NCBI GenBank assembly: GCA_029262635.1
Contig: JAJCZA010000007.1
Location: 1 to 64,000 of the forward strand
Length of the DNA stretch: 64,000 nucleotides
Direction: 5' to 3'
Source: Vampirovibrionales bacterium
GTDB taxonomy: Bacteria; Cyanobacteriota; Vampirovibrionia; Vampirovibrionales; Vampirovibrionaceae
A program made the position numbers and the translations under genes. Position 1 is the first letter of the stretch; every line of letters starts with the position of its first letter. The notes beneath the pieces were generated by a model, which was not told the DNA's origin, searched no databases, and worked only from the letters and a program-made list of their open reading frames with translations. This document shows, piece by piece, positions 30,353 through 40,595 of the stretch.

Positions 30353-31320
30353 ACTTCAACAAAGGGCCGAATATTCCTCCCTCCATCTTTCTGATTGTAG
30401 GCTCGGCAGGTACGGGGTTAACCACAGCGCTTAACCTATTCAGCGACTTTGGCTTTGTGCAGGTGGCCGATGTTCAACCCGATAAATGGCTGGATATCAT
30501 GACAACCCTCCGAAAGAAAGTACCACACATTGCATTTACCCTTTCCAATACGCCGGAAAACGTAAAAGAACTGGAACAACTTATAAGCGATCTGCCTTCC
30601 ATCAAGAGCAGGGTACCCGAACTGAACATCCTTTACCTCGACGCACCAGAAGAGATCTTGATTCAACGCTATGTAGATTCTGGACGGCCGCACCCCTTTG
30701 AAGCCGAGGGCAACCTAAAACAGGCTATTAGAGAGCAGCAGACCTGCTATTCGGAGGTTAAAGCTCTAAAAGGACAATTCCCCAATGGCTACTACGCTAT
30801 TGATACCAGTACCCATACCAATACCGAACTTCGGGCCAAAATTGCCAAAATCCTGGGGATTAATATTGAACTGACCCCAATGACAGTTTATATCCAATCA
30901 TTTGGCTTTAAACACGGATTACCCAAAGAGTCGGAATTGGTATTTGACATGCGGTTTATAAAAAACCCTTACTACGCCGATGAGCTTCGCCCTTTAACCG
31001 GACTAGACAAGCCGGTTCAAGATTTCATCCTAGCTGAACCCTCCGTAAAAGAGTTTTTAACCAAATGGCCAGAGATGATCGGCAACCTCCTTGGTCATTA
31101 TCACACTGAAGGAAAACTTCGGCTAACGATCTCTATTGGCTGTACCGGTGGTCAACACCGATCCGTTTGCCTAACGGAAATTCTAGCCGATTACCTACGA
31201 AACAAGCATCATGGGTATAATATTATGGTGGCGCATCGAGAAAAAGACAATTGGCCTCCTTCCCACTCAAGCCCGATACCCCACACGGACTCCTGCCAAC
31301 AGCCCATCCACCTGTCGTAA
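30343..31320 (+). CDS. RapZ/YvcJ family protein with degenerate P-loop
   Basis: C-terminal FGFKHGLPKESELVFDMRFIKNPYYADELRPLTGLD...GCTGGQHRSVCLTE; N-terminal GSAGTGLTTAL. Confidence 0.9.
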   Translation: MALDFNKGPNIPPSIFLIVGSAGTGLTTALNLFSDFGFVQVADVQPDKWLDIMTTLRKKVPHIAFTLSNTPENVKELEQLISDLPSIKSRVPELNILYLDAPEEILIQRYVDSGRPHPFEAEGNLKQAIREQQTCYSEVKALKGQFPNGYYAIDTSTHTNTELRAKIAKILGINIELTPMTVYIQSFGFKHGLPKESELVFDMRFIKNPYYADELRPLTGLDKPVQDFILAEPSVKEFLTKWPEMIGNLLGHYHTEGKLRLTISIGCTGGQHRSVCLTEILADYLRNKHHGYNIMVAHREKDNWPPSHSSPIPHTDSCQQPIHLS

Positions 31321-31363
31321 ACTGTTTTGCCCCACCAACCCCTCTGGAGCGTTTAAAGTCATT

Positions 31364-32791
31364 ATGGGATTCAAAAAACTCACTCGAAAAATAACTTGGC
31401 TCCTTCCGGGACTCTCCATCAAACGATGGCTTCTTATCTCTTTGGCAGGTTTTGTCCTTGGCATTACCGGCATGGCACTGCTATTGAACTTGCAACCGTT
31501 TACCGCCCTCATCAAAACCCTTCAGTCCTTGGCACTCATCATCCCTTCTGAGCTTAGTGGCCTTTCACTATTGCTCATTGGCTTGGTTATGCTTTATTTT
31601 GGTGCCAGTCAGGTTTACCAAACGTTCCTGTCCGCAACGGGAAGCGCTCAAGGATCCCTGTTAGAAGCTTTATACCGACGTTACAAGCTGGCACAAGGCC
31701 CCAACATTGTGGCCATTGGCGGAGGGACCGGTTTATCCACCTTGCTTCGGGGAATTAAAAACCATACCAACAACATTAGTGCCGTGGTCACGGTCGGGGA
31801 TGATGGCGGAAGCTCAGGACGACTCCGAAAGGAACAAGGCATTATCCCACCGGGAGATATTCGGAACTGTATTGCCGCCTTGGCCGACGAGGAAAAATTG
31901 ATTACCGAGCTGTTTCAATACCGGTTTAAAAATGGACACGGGCTAGAAGGACATAGCTTTGGGAACCTTTTCCTGACCGCCATGTGTCGAATAACAGGCG
32001 ATATGATGTCCGCCATTAAAGAGTCCTCTAAGGTACTGAATATCCGGGGACAGGTGCTTCCTTCAACCCTAGAAAACATTGCTCTTTCAGTCGAACTGGA
32101 AGACGGAACTCTGATCGAAGGCGAATCTGAGATTCCGAAAGCCGAAGGAAAGATCAAACGCCTGTTTTCCACACCTCAAAACGCCCGCCCGCTTCCCGAA
32201 GTTATTAAAGCCATCAACAGTGCCGAATTAATTATTTTAGGGCCAGGAAGCCTTTACACGAGTGTCATCCCCAATTTACTTATTAAAGAAATCGCTGAAG
32301 CCGTCGCCCGTAGCAAGGCTCCAAAGGTCTATGTCGCTAATATTATGACCCAGCCCGGCGAGACCGATGATTTCTCCGTTGGCGATCATATTCAAGCCAT
32401 TATTGAACATACCCATAACCCACGCATTATTGACGCTGTGTTTGTCAACAACTGGCTACCTGAGGTTCTTGTAAACCGGTATAAAGAAGCCCATTGCATC
32501 CCTGTTGATGTTGATTTGGAACGATGTCAAAAAACACTGGGTGTGGAAGTGGTTCAAAACCTTTTAGTCAACGAAAAAGAAAAAGCCAGCATCCGCCATA
32601 ACCCGAAACGGGTCGCACGCGCCATTCTCAATTGGTATAAAGAGAATTATCGACACCGTTTACACTTCGAGGGAGACGAAAACATCAAAAGTGAAGAGAT
32701 TGTTACCCTTGAAAAATCAGAACGTGCCACGGAAGATCTTTTGAAAGCACAAGCAGGGAAGGACTCAGCAGGATTGGCCTCCTCCCCTTAA
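31364..32791 (+). CDS. YvcK/CofD-like family protein (gluconeogenesis factor-like) with N-terminal TM region
   Basis: NIVAIGGGTGLSTLLRGIKNHTNNISAVVTVGDDGGSSGRLRKEQGIIPPGDIRNCIAAL. The start at 31364 is preferred over 31211, which overlaps the rapZ-like gene. Confidence 0.92.
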   Translation: MGFKKLTRKITWLLPGLSIKRWLLISLAGFVLGITGMALLLNLQPFTALIKTLQSLALIIPSELSGLSLLLIGLVMLYFGASQVYQTFLSATGSAQGSLLEALYRRYKLAQGPNIVAIGGGTGLSTLLRGIKNHTNNISAVVTVGDDGGSSGRLRKEQGIIPPGDIRNCIAALADEEKLITELFQYRFKNGHGLEGHSFGNLFLTAMCRITGDMMSAIKESSKVLNIRGQVLPSTLENIALSVELEDGTLIEGESEIPKAEGKIKRLFSTPQNARPLPEVIKAINSAELIILGPGSLYTSVIPNLLIKEIAEAVARSKAPKVYVANIMTQPGETDDFSVGDHIQAIIEHTHNPRIIDAVFVNNWLPEVLVNRYKEAHCIPVDVDLERCQKTLGVEVVQNLLVNEKEKASIRHNPKRVARAILNWYKENYRHRLHFEGDENIKSEEIVTLEKSERATEDLLKAQAGKDSAGLASSP

Positions 32792-32925
32792 ACCCTTTGA
32801 AGGTATCCCCCTTGATCCGTGTGTATTGAAATTCCGTTGCCCGGCGCATAAAATCTATACAAAAATAAATGAACGTTTTTCGTTTTTTATTTTAAACGCC
32901 CTTTCTTTTTGACTCAGGTGCTTTT

Positions 32926-33840
32926 ATGTCGATTATCGCAAAGCAAAAACCCACGACCACCCAAACACTCCAACAGAAAAAGGCGCAGGGTGAAAAAATC
33001 GTATCTCTGACCGCTTATGATTACACCACCGCACGGTTGTTGGACACAGCGGGCGTGGACTTTCTTCTGGTTGGAGACTCCTTAGCGATGACCGTTTTAG
33101 GGCATTCGAATACTCTGAGTGTGACTATGGATGAGATGTTACACCATGTGAAAGCCGTGGTCAGAGGAACCAAAAAAGCGTTGGTTGTCGCTGACATGCC
33201 TTTTATGAGCTATACCACCAACCATGCGACGGCCATTGAAAATGCGGGACGATTTATTCAGGAAGGCCAATGCGGTGCCATTAAAATGGAAGGTGCCCAC
33301 CCTCAGGTTCTTGCAGTTATTGACCACTTGACCCGAATTGGCATCCCCGTGATGGGACATCTGGGCTTTACGCCGCAATCGGTGAACACACTGGGCGGAT
33401 TTAAGGTACAGGGTAAATCCATTAAGGCCGCCAAACAGTTGCTCGAAGAAGCGCGTCAGCTTCAGGCTGCTGGTGTATTCGCTGTGGTACTTGAAATGGT
33501 ACCGGTTGAGGTTGCGTCGTTTATTACAGAACAACTGACGGTTCCAACCATTGGAATTGGCAGTGGAAACCAGTGTGATGGTCAAATTCTGGTCGTCGAT
33601 GACTTTTTAGGACGTTATCCCGATCTCTCGCCCCGGTTTGTGAGAAAATACCTTCATCTGGACACATTAACTCAACATGCGGTTGAAGAGTACGGCAAGG
33701 ATATTCGTTCGGGTGCCTTCCCCGACAATACCAGCGAAGCGTTTCGATTTTCCCCTGAGTTTCTGCCTCAACTATTAAAAGAATGGCAGACAGTCGCTCT
33801 TCAGAACGAAGATACCAGTAATATAAAGCGAGTGGTTTAA
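32926..33840 (+). CDS. panB: 3-methyl-2-oxobutanoate hydroxymethyltransferase
   Basis: VSLTAYDYTTARLLDTAGVDFLLVGDSLAMTVLGHSNTLSVTMDEMLHHVKAV. Confidence 0.97.
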   Translation: MSIIAKQKPTTTQTLQQKKAQGEKIVSLTAYDYTTARLLDTAGVDFLLVGDSLAMTVLGHSNTLSVTMDEMLHHVKAVVRGTKKALVVADMPFMSYTTNHATAIENAGRFIQEGQCGAIKMEGAHPQVLAVIDHLTRIGIPVMGHLGFTPQSVNTLGGFKVQGKSIKAAKQLLEEARQLQAAGVFAVVLEMVPVEVASFITEQLTVPTIGIGSGNQCDGQILVVDDFLGRYPDLSPRFVRKYLHLDTLTQHAVEEYGKDIRSGAFPDNTSEAFRFSPEFLPQLLKEWQTVALQNEDTSNIKRVV

Positions 33841-33845
33841 CCTCA

Positions 33846-34721
33846 ATGAATACGTTAGAAACGGTTAATGACTGTCGCCATTTCCGGAAAGAAATGGGCT
33901 CTGAAGCATTAGTCTTGGTTCCCACCATGGGCGCTCTCCACAAAGCTCACCTCTCCTTGATTGAGCTGGCTAAAAAGCAGGGAGGCAAAGTGGTAGTCAG
34001 TATTTTTGTGAATCCGCTGCAGTTTGGCCCAAGTGAAGATTATTACCGCTACCCTCGCCCTTTGGAGGCTGACCTGGAAAAATGCAGAAAAGCTGGCGTG
34101 GACGCCGTTTTTGTTCCTAGCGCGGAACTGATTTACCCGGAAGGTCAAGACGCTTTAACTCTAGTTATTCCACCGGCTCAACTAACGGAAAAGCTCTGTG
34201 GTATTACGCGCCCTCACTTTTTTACCGGCGTGGCCACGGTGGTGCTCAAATTATTTAATTTGATCCAGCCAGATATTGCTGTTTTTGGAGAAAAAGACGC
34301 ACAACAGCTCGCCGTCATCCAAAAAATGGTTCAGGATTTAAACTTACCAACAAAAATTGTCGCCCATTCTACCGTGCGAGAAGAAAGCGGGCTCGCCATC
34401 AGTTCTCGTAACAATTACTTAAAAACTGATCAGGAAAAGGAAGCGGCACTGACGCCCTCTAAAATTTTAAAACGTATTCACGAAAAAATAGCAAACGCGT
34501 CGAAGGGACAAAAAAACCTAAAAGAACCTGTATTTCGAGATGCTGTCTCAGAGGTTCTCTCTGAACTAAACGGCACCTCTGCTTCTTTTATGCTGGAATA
34601 TCTAGAAGCTGTCAGTAAAGAAACCTTCGAACCGGTCAACTTTCTCGATAAAAACACTCGGGTCCTTATTGCCGGCAAGGCAGGTTCCGTCCGACTTATC
34701 GATAACATGTGCCTAAATTAG
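33846..34721 (+). CDS. panC: Pantothenate synthetase (pantoate--beta-alanine ligase)
   Basis: LVPTMGALHKAHLSLI, VSIFVNPLQFGPSEDYYRYPRPLEADL, FGEKDAQQLAVI. Confidence 0.97.
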   Translation: MNTLETVNDCRHFRKEMGSEALVLVPTMGALHKAHLSLIELAKKQGGKVVVSIFVNPLQFGPSEDYYRYPRPLEADLEKCRKAGVDAVFVPSAELIYPEGQDALTLVIPPAQLTEKLCGITRPHFFTGVATVVLKLFNLIQPDIAVFGEKDAQQLAVIQKMVQDLNLPTKIVAHSTVREESGLAISSRNNYLKTDQEKEAALTPSKILKRIHEKIANASKGQKNLKEPVFRDAVSEVLSELNGTSASFMLEYLEAVSKETFEPVNFLDKNTRVLIAGKAGSVRLIDNMCLN

Positions 34722-34736
34722 ACAGAGTGGGTAGAG

Positions 34737-34976
34737 TTAATAGGTCGAGTACCGGTCACCCTGCCACTTGCGAGTATCTTTTTCCCGAGTGCCATGGTAC
34801 TCTCTTTTTTCCTTTTCCTGCTCTTCTTTCCTCTCGTCCTTCTTATGATACCGGTGTTGAAAAGCACGGGAGTAACTGGGTTTTTCCGTATTTTTAGACT
34901 GATAAGCCCATAAAACAAGACTGACCATAATCGCCAAAACGCAAGCTAGAAAAATAAATTTTGCCGAATCTTTCAT
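34737..34976 (-). CDS. Small single-TM protein with highly charged C-terminal tail
   Basis: MKDSAKFIFLACVLAIMVSLVLWAYQ followed by a K/E/R-rich region. Confidence 0.45.
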   Translation of the reverse strand: MKDSAKFIFLACVLAIMVSLVLWAYQSKNTEKPSYSRAFQHRYHKKDERKEEQEKEKREYHGTREKDTRKWQGDRYSTY

Positions 34977-35059
34977 TCGTCAATTCCACTTTAAATACCG
35001 CTCTGATATATCGATTATAAGATAGATCCAAGAATCTTGCAGAAAACACCCCGTGCCAA

Positions 35060-35473
35060 TCAAACCACACGCTGGAATTGGGGAGCCTTAGCCGAAATCA
35101 CCTCAATGGTTTGGCTGACGGTTCGAATGAGTCGGTGGGTCAACCCGGCATATTCCATTTCCAAAAAAGGGTTTTCCATTTGAATATCAGATAGCCACTG
35201 AGAGCTGGGAATCACAATCGTGTTACCAAAAATCGATTGACGCTCCTCTTCACTCATAAACGTGGAAATAATAGGCTCTTTCCGGTAAGCCACAGCCTGA
35301 GTAAAGGTAATCTGAAACCGGAGCAGATGGCTACCATCGGCTGAACCTTGAGTACTGCCTACTGACAGAATCAGGCCGTCCATTCCGTTATCGTAGAATG
35401 AAAGGAACTCAAGCGGGTTCAAAGCCGATATCAAGGTTTCCCATCGTTCAATTTGAAACTGATTATCAATCAT
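35060..35473 (-). CDS. Hypothetical protein
   Basis: 137-aa ORF in an otherwise empty stretch; no recognised domain. Confidence 0.5.
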   Translation of the reverse strand: MIDNQFQIERWETLISALNPLEFLSFYDNGMDGLILSVGSTQGSADGSHLLRFQITFTQAVAYRKEPIISTFMSEEERQSIFGNTIVIPSSQWLSDIQMENPFLEMEYAGLTHRLIRTVSQTIEVISAKAPQFQRVV

Positions 35474-35520
35474 ATTGATATTATAGGCGATATATTCAAA
35501 TACTTTAACAATAAAACCAG

Positions 35521-36258
35521 TTGAAGGGTTTTACTATTGTATGGTTTAATGACAATAGTGTATGTAAGATAGCTTTCCTTTTATTGCCTTCGGAGGATGT
35601 TCATTTGGTATTGTCACCCGCCTTAACCGGTAGGCCCTATTTTGGCAACGCTGATTCTACTCAACGCAGCCGGTTGGAAGACAGGCCGGCTCAACTCTTG
35701 GCGAGAACCCAACGACGACACACCATTGAGGACACATTACTAAAGCATCACACCCATGAGAGACTAAAACAACAAGGGTGGCTCATATGGCGGATTGAAA
35801 GTACTGATAAACTAAACGTGCTCATTACGTTGGATCAGGTCGATAATCACTCGATAGAAAAAATCAAAGGGAACCCCTATACGCTGGAACGGCTTAAAAA
35901 CTGGTTAAACCAATACGGGCACCATGACAAACACCAAAGCCTGACCAAGGCTATAAGCCAAGGGGCTAAAGCCATACGGACCTGGTTGATAAGACACACG
36001 AAACGCACTCATATTCCGAATCAACCCGATGTGTTTGTCTTAAAGGAAAAAGAACGGTTTGAGCAAGAGTTGGCGGCTCGCCTAGAAGCCGAAAAACATC
36101 AGTTAATGCCTCTTTTTAAGGAGGCTTTAAGCGAACTTGGAGTTCCTTCAGAAAAAATCACCCTAACCTCCCGGTTACAGGATACCTGTTGTTATACCTC
36201 ATGCGACTCTTGCCTGAGCGCCGACCCCAAATCTCACAAACTGTTTATTAGAAGCTGA
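35521..36258 (+). CDS. Hypothetical protein, C-terminal Cys cluster
   Basis: 245-aa ORF; RLKQQGWLIWRIESTDKL segment and CCYTSCDSC at the C-terminus. Confidence 0.55.
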   Translation: MKGFTIVWFNDNSVCKIAFLLLPSEDVHLVLSPALTGRPYFGNADSTQRSRLEDRPAQLLARTQRRHTIEDTLLKHHTHERLKQQGWLIWRIESTDKLNVLITLDQVDNHSIEKIKGNPYTLERLKNWLNQYGHHDKHQSLTKAISQGAKAIRTWLIRHTKRTHIPNQPDVFVLKEKERFEQELAARLEAEKHQLMPLFKEALSELGVPSEKITLTSRLQDTCCYTSCDSCLSADPKSHKLFIRS

Positions 36259-36267
36259 TAAAAACTC

Positions 36268-36349
36268 TGGGCGAGAGAGGACTCGAACCTCCACATCGAA
36301 AGATACTGGTTCCTAAGACCAGCGCGTCTACCAATTCCGCCACTCGCCC
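36268..36349 (-). tRNA. tRNA-Leu (anticodon UAG)
   Basis: Minus strand GGGCGAGTGGCGGAATTGGTAGACGCGCTGGTCTTAGGAACCAG...GGTTCGAGTCCTCTCTCGCCCA; 7-bp acceptor stem, long variable arm, anticodon loop CTTAGGA. Confidence 0.95.
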
Positions 36350-36463
36350 AAGAGCTTGTTGCCCCTATTGTATCCGCAGAAAGTGATAATGTAAACGCCT
36401 TGTTAATTTGGGATACTTCAGGCAAAATAGAGAGCAAACAGCAATTGGAGAGCATCTCATCTA

Positions 36464-37582
36464 ATGAATCTAAAAGGCCTTGAACATTCACTTATGCTAG
36501 ACTACGTGATTTACGGAAATACAATTGAAGCATGGCTAATTGCTTTAGGTATTGTCCTGACGATTTATGTTATTTTATCCATTGCAAAACCTCTAGTTGT
36601 AAAGCGAATGGATGCTTTGGCGAAAAAGACATCCACACAAATCGACGACTTTATTGTGGAGCTCATCGCTTCGACCAAACCTTTTCTTTTGGTTTTAATC
36701 GCCTTTTGGGCTGGCAGCGCCATTTTGGTCTTGCCGGACAACTTACGTCATCTTAGCCAAACTTTACCGACACTGGCTCTAATCCTTCAGTTAGCCTTAT
36801 GGGGCAGTCGAGCCGTGGGATTTTCGTTGAACCGGTATGCAGAAACTCGACCCACCGAAGAAGACCGCCTTGCAACCCGAACATTAATCGGCCCATTCCG
36901 ATTTCTGGGATTAACCGTGGTATGGGCTGTCTTGCTTCTAGTGGCTTTAGATAACGTGGGCATTGACGTCACGGCTATGATTACAGGGCTTGGAATTGGC
37001 GGTATTGCTGTGGCTCTGGCTGTTCAAAACTTATTAGGGGATGCCTTTGCCGCGTTTTCCATTGTCATTGACAAGCCCTTTGTCGTCGGTGATTTTATTA
37101 TTGTGGATACGCTAATGGGCCATGTGGAACACATTGGCCTAAAAACAACTCGGATACGCAGCATCAGTGGCGAGCAGCTTGTGTTCTCCAATAGCGATCT
37201 GCTAGGTAGCCGGATTCGTAATTATAAAAGAATGGACGAACGCCGAATTCTATTTAAAGTGGGAGTCACTTATCAAACCTCGGCCGACCAATTGGCGGCC
37301 ATTCCATCGATTATTCAAACCATCATTGACGCCCAGAGTAAAGCCCGGTTTGACCGATCACATTTTTCCGGCTTTGGCGACTCCTCTCTGGACTTTGAAA
37401 CCGTATATTTCGTGAAACAGCCGGATTACAGGACGTATATGGAGTTGCAGCAAAGCATCAATCTCGCTATTTTTAAAGCGTTTGAGGAACAGAAAATTGA
37501 GTTTGCTTACCCGACTCGCACTCTGTTCGTCACTCACGAAAATTCCGCCATGGCAGATGTTACTAAACTGTTTAAGTCTTAA
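36464..37582 (+). CDS. MscS-family mechanosensitive ion channel
   Basis: ITGLGIGGIAVALAVQNLLGDAFAAFSIVIDKPFVVGDFI. The start may be 36494. Confidence 0.93.
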   Translation: MNLKGLEHSLMLDYVIYGNTIEAWLIALGIVLTIYVILSIAKPLVVKRMDALAKKTSTQIDDFIVELIASTKPFLLVLIAFWAGSAILVLPDNLRHLSQTLPTLALILQLALWGSRAVGFSLNRYAETRPTEEDRLATRTLIGPFRFLGLTVVWAVLLLVALDNVGIDVTAMITGLGIGGIAVALAVQNLLGDAFAAFSIVIDKPFVVGDFIIVDTLMGHVEHIGLKTTRIRSISGEQLVFSNSDLLGSRIRNYKRMDERRILFKVGVTYQTSADQLAAIPSIIQTIIDAQSKARFDRSHFSGFGDSSLDFETVYFVKQPDYRTYMELQQSINLAIFKAFEEQKIEFAYPTRTLFVTHENSAMADVTKLFKS

Positions 37583-40380
37583 TTTAACTGCTTACAGTCA
37601 ATAAGTAAAAGCGACAGGATAAATGCGCTCAAGGAAATAGCGACAGGCAATACCCAAAACTCAGGCGCAAACACTGCTGTTTGAAGAATCATTTGCATGG
37701 GCGGAAAAAAGACAACCGCAACCTGAATAGCAAACATGAGCATCAAAGTGCCCCAAATTACAGGTATTTTTGCGACATCTTTCAGGTAGCTCGTCATCCG
37801 GCCTTCCGCATGAGAGAACTGAACATTCAGCAAGTTCAATATTTGAACAAAAGAGACGGTTAAAAAAGCCAGCGTCGATGAAACGTCTGTCGCATGACCA
37901 TAAACTTTTTGAGAGAGAATAAAAGCCAGTAAGCCCGCACTCGCCATCATTGCGCTCCAAAAAAGAATGGCAAAAAACCGATTTTTGCTAATAATCTGAT
38001 TACTGGTATTGGACAGTGGCCCACAAACTTTATCTGGATTCGCTGGCACAAGGGCCATGGTCAACGCTGGAAAGGTGATAATTGCTAAGTTGAGCCATAG
38101 CAACTGGGTAGCGTTCAGCGGCTGGCCAAATCCAACAATAGCAGAAATAAAAGCCAGAATAACCAACCCAAGATTACAACTCAGCAGATACTCAACCGCC
38201 ATTTTCATGTTCATGATTAAATAGCGGCTTTCTAAAACCGCAGCCACAATACCTTCAAATCGATCGTTCAGTAAAATAATATCCGAACTTTTTTGGGCTT
38301 CCTCGGAAGCCCGAACCCCCATGGCAATAGAAATATCACTTTGGTGAAGCGCCGGTGCATCATTCACCCCGTCTCCCACCATGGCCACTACTTCTCCACT
38401 GTTTTGCAATAATTCAACAATGGTGAGCTTTTCCTCGGGCTTGGTTCGAGCAAAAATACGCACCGATTTAGGAATGGTGGTGCCATATTGTGATAACTCC
38501 CGATGCGTCCATACGTTTGACCCCTCTTTAAAAATGCCCAGTTTTTGGCCAATAATCGCCGCCGTTGCTTTTTGATCGCCGGTAATCATGGTAACGTCCA
38601 CGCCAATATCATGGCAAGCGGCAATCGACTCTTCAACCCCTTCTTTAAGCGGATCATTCAGACTGATCCAACCCACAAACACCGCTTTAGAGTAAGGGTC
38701 TTCCGTGGGGTCGTCCATCACTTTTTGCGCCAAGCCAATCACTCGATAAGCACCCTCAATCGCCATTTCCCGATTAATGAGAATCAATTCGTTTCGGGTG
38801 TGCTGATCCATGTCAACAATCTGACCCTCGGGATTCAGAAAATACGCACACTGGCAAATCACTTCTTCGGGCGCACCTTTAATCATAGAAACCATTTGCC
38901 CGTTTCTTGGCTTTAAGACCCGTGCCATTTTACGCGTTTCCGAATGGAACGGATAATCCTGAATCAATTGATAATCCGCACCATAAATGGCTGGTGTCGC
39001 ACGGAACAAGGCAATATCAACGGGATCGCCCATAATATTACCTCGCACACCCTCGGAAACCGTTGTGTTGCAGTTTCGGGCAATACGCAACAGGACTTCT
39101 ACCGAAGAACAGGGAATCCCCTTTTCAATCGCCCAGTCTTTGTCATAGCCCATCGTTTCCCGGCACGGTACATACACTTCATTAATGGTCATACTGTTCT
39201 CGGTTAAGGTTCCCGTCTTATCTGTACACAAAACAGAAATCGACCCAATGCCCTCAAAAGCTTTTAGATGTTTAATAAACACGCCTTCCTTGGCAAGACG
39301 TTCTAGCCCAAGAGAAAGAATAAATGTGGTTACCGCGGCTAGAGTTTGAGGCACTGCTGCCACCAGCAGAATTAGGGCAAAAGGAATTAGGTTGAATAAA
39401 GCCGTTCCCCGATAATACTCTAGAGCGACGACCACAACCGTCATAATAAACACGCCTAATAAGACAAACAGGCCCAGACGATTGACACTTTTCGAGATGG
39501 GGGTTTCTCGCTTTTCCGAAAGGTTTGCCAAATTCGCAATTTTTCCGACCATGGCGTTCTCCCCCGTTGAAATGACAAGCGCTTCCCCCTTCCCCGTCCG
39601 GACACGAGTACCAGCAAACAGCATGTTAGATTGCTCGGACACGTCTGTCCCCATGGCCAACCGGGCATTAGCGTCCTTAACCACTAAATCGGCCTCGCCA
39701 GTCAGCAGAGCCTCATCCGTTTTTAATTCTTTGCTAAAAAGCAGGCGAGCATCAGCACAAAGCACCTGCCCTGAAGAGATTAAGAGAATATCACCGGGAA
39801 CAACCTCTTCTGCCGAAACCTGAAGGATCCGGTTATCCCGCCGGACACTCGCCGCTGTCCTCGTAAATTCGTTAAATTCAATCCCCTTTCTTCGAGATTT
39901 CCATGCGGCCAAAAAACCCAGAAGAACATTCAGAACCATGGCTAATAGAATCGCAATACCGGTAACATAGTCCTGAATCACAAAGGATGAAACCCCGGCA
40001 ACCAAGAGTAGATAAATCACCCCGTTTTTAAACTGATACAGGAACAGCATCTGCTTCTTTTGAAACGAGTCCTTTTCAATGATATTGGCCCCATAATGTT
40101 TTTTCCGTTCTTCCGCCTCATCATCGGTCAGGCCGGTCATTCGGCTGGCTAACATCATCAGGCTCTGATCAATTGTTTTGGCGAAAAAAGGCGTTGCTTC
40201 TGAAGAAGTTTCTGGGCGCGCTTCTGTTTTATGATCACGTTGTTTCTGCTGTTCAAGCTGTGCTTTCTGATTCTCCAGACCTTGCTCAATTATTTCCGGC
40301 AAAAAAGCATCTTCCGAAGGCTTCAGAACCACTTTTTTCGCCGCGTTGAAATTTTTGGGATCACATTTTCTAGACAACAT
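37579..40380 (-). CDS. P-type (P2-like) cation-transporting ATPase
   Basis: VLCTDKTGTLTENSM phosphorylation motif, MVGDGVNDAPALHQSDISIAMG hinge, LLTGEAD actuator motif. Confidence 0.93.
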   Translation of the reverse strand: MLSRKCDPKNFNAAKKVVLKPSEDAFLPEIIEQGLENQKAQLEQQKQRDHKTEARPETSSEATPFFAKTIDQSLMMLASRMTGLTDDEAEERKKHYGANIIEKDSFQKKQMLFLYQFKNGVIYLLLVAGVSSFVIQDYVTGIAILLAMVLNVLLGFLAAWKSRRKGIEFNEFTRTAASVRRDNRILQVSAEEVVPGDILLISSGQVLCADARLLFSKELKTDEALLTGEADLVVKDANARLAMGTDVSEQSNMLFAGTRVRTGKGEALVISTGENAMVGKIANLANLSEKRETPISKSVNRLGLFVLLGVFIMTVVVVALEYYRGTALFNLIPFALILLVAAVPQTLAAVTTFILSLGLERLAKEGVFIKHLKAFEGIGSISVLCTDKTGTLTENSMTINEVYVPCRETMGYDKDWAIEKGIPCSSVEVLLRIARNCNTTVSEGVRGNIMGDPVDIALFRATPAIYGADYQLIQDYPFHSETRKMARVLKPRNGQMVSMIKGAPEEVICQCAYFLNPEGQIVDMDQHTRNELILINREMAIEGAYRVIGLAQKVMDDPTEDPYSKAVFVGWISLNDPLKEGVEESIAACHDIGVDVTMITGDQKATAAIIGQKLGIFKEGSNVWTHRELSQYGTTIPKSVRIFARTKPEEKLTIVELLQNSGEVVAMVGDGVNDAPALHQSDISIAMGVRASEEAQKSSDIILLNDRFEGIVAAVLESRYLIMNMKMAVEYLLSCNLGLVILAFISAIVGFGQPLNATQLLWLNLAIITFPALTMALVPANPDKVCGPLSNTSNQIISKNRFFAILFWSAMMASAGLLAFILSQKVYGHATDVSSTLAFLTVSFVQILNLLNVQFSHAEGRMTSYLKDVAKIPVIWGTLMLMFAIQVAVVFFPPMQMILQTAVFAPEFWVLPVAISLSAFILSLLLIDCKQLN

Positions 40381-40595
40381 TCAATACCCCTTTCAAGGCA
40401 AACCCGATCCGATAACACCATGCCAATACAGCACTAAAGTAAAAAACGCCCTTAGATCTCTCATCAATAACGAATAAACAACAGTCGACCGACTTGTCTA
40501 CTTTAGATATTCCATGAATCGATGAGTCTTAAGCATTTTAATGCAATACAAGTTTATGTTTCTTAATAAAACCGCCGTGATAAAATACCCGTATC

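Noticed and set aside
38545-38916. 123-aa plus-strand ORF antisense to the P-type ATPase
   Set aside because: Shadow ORF; no recognisable domain.
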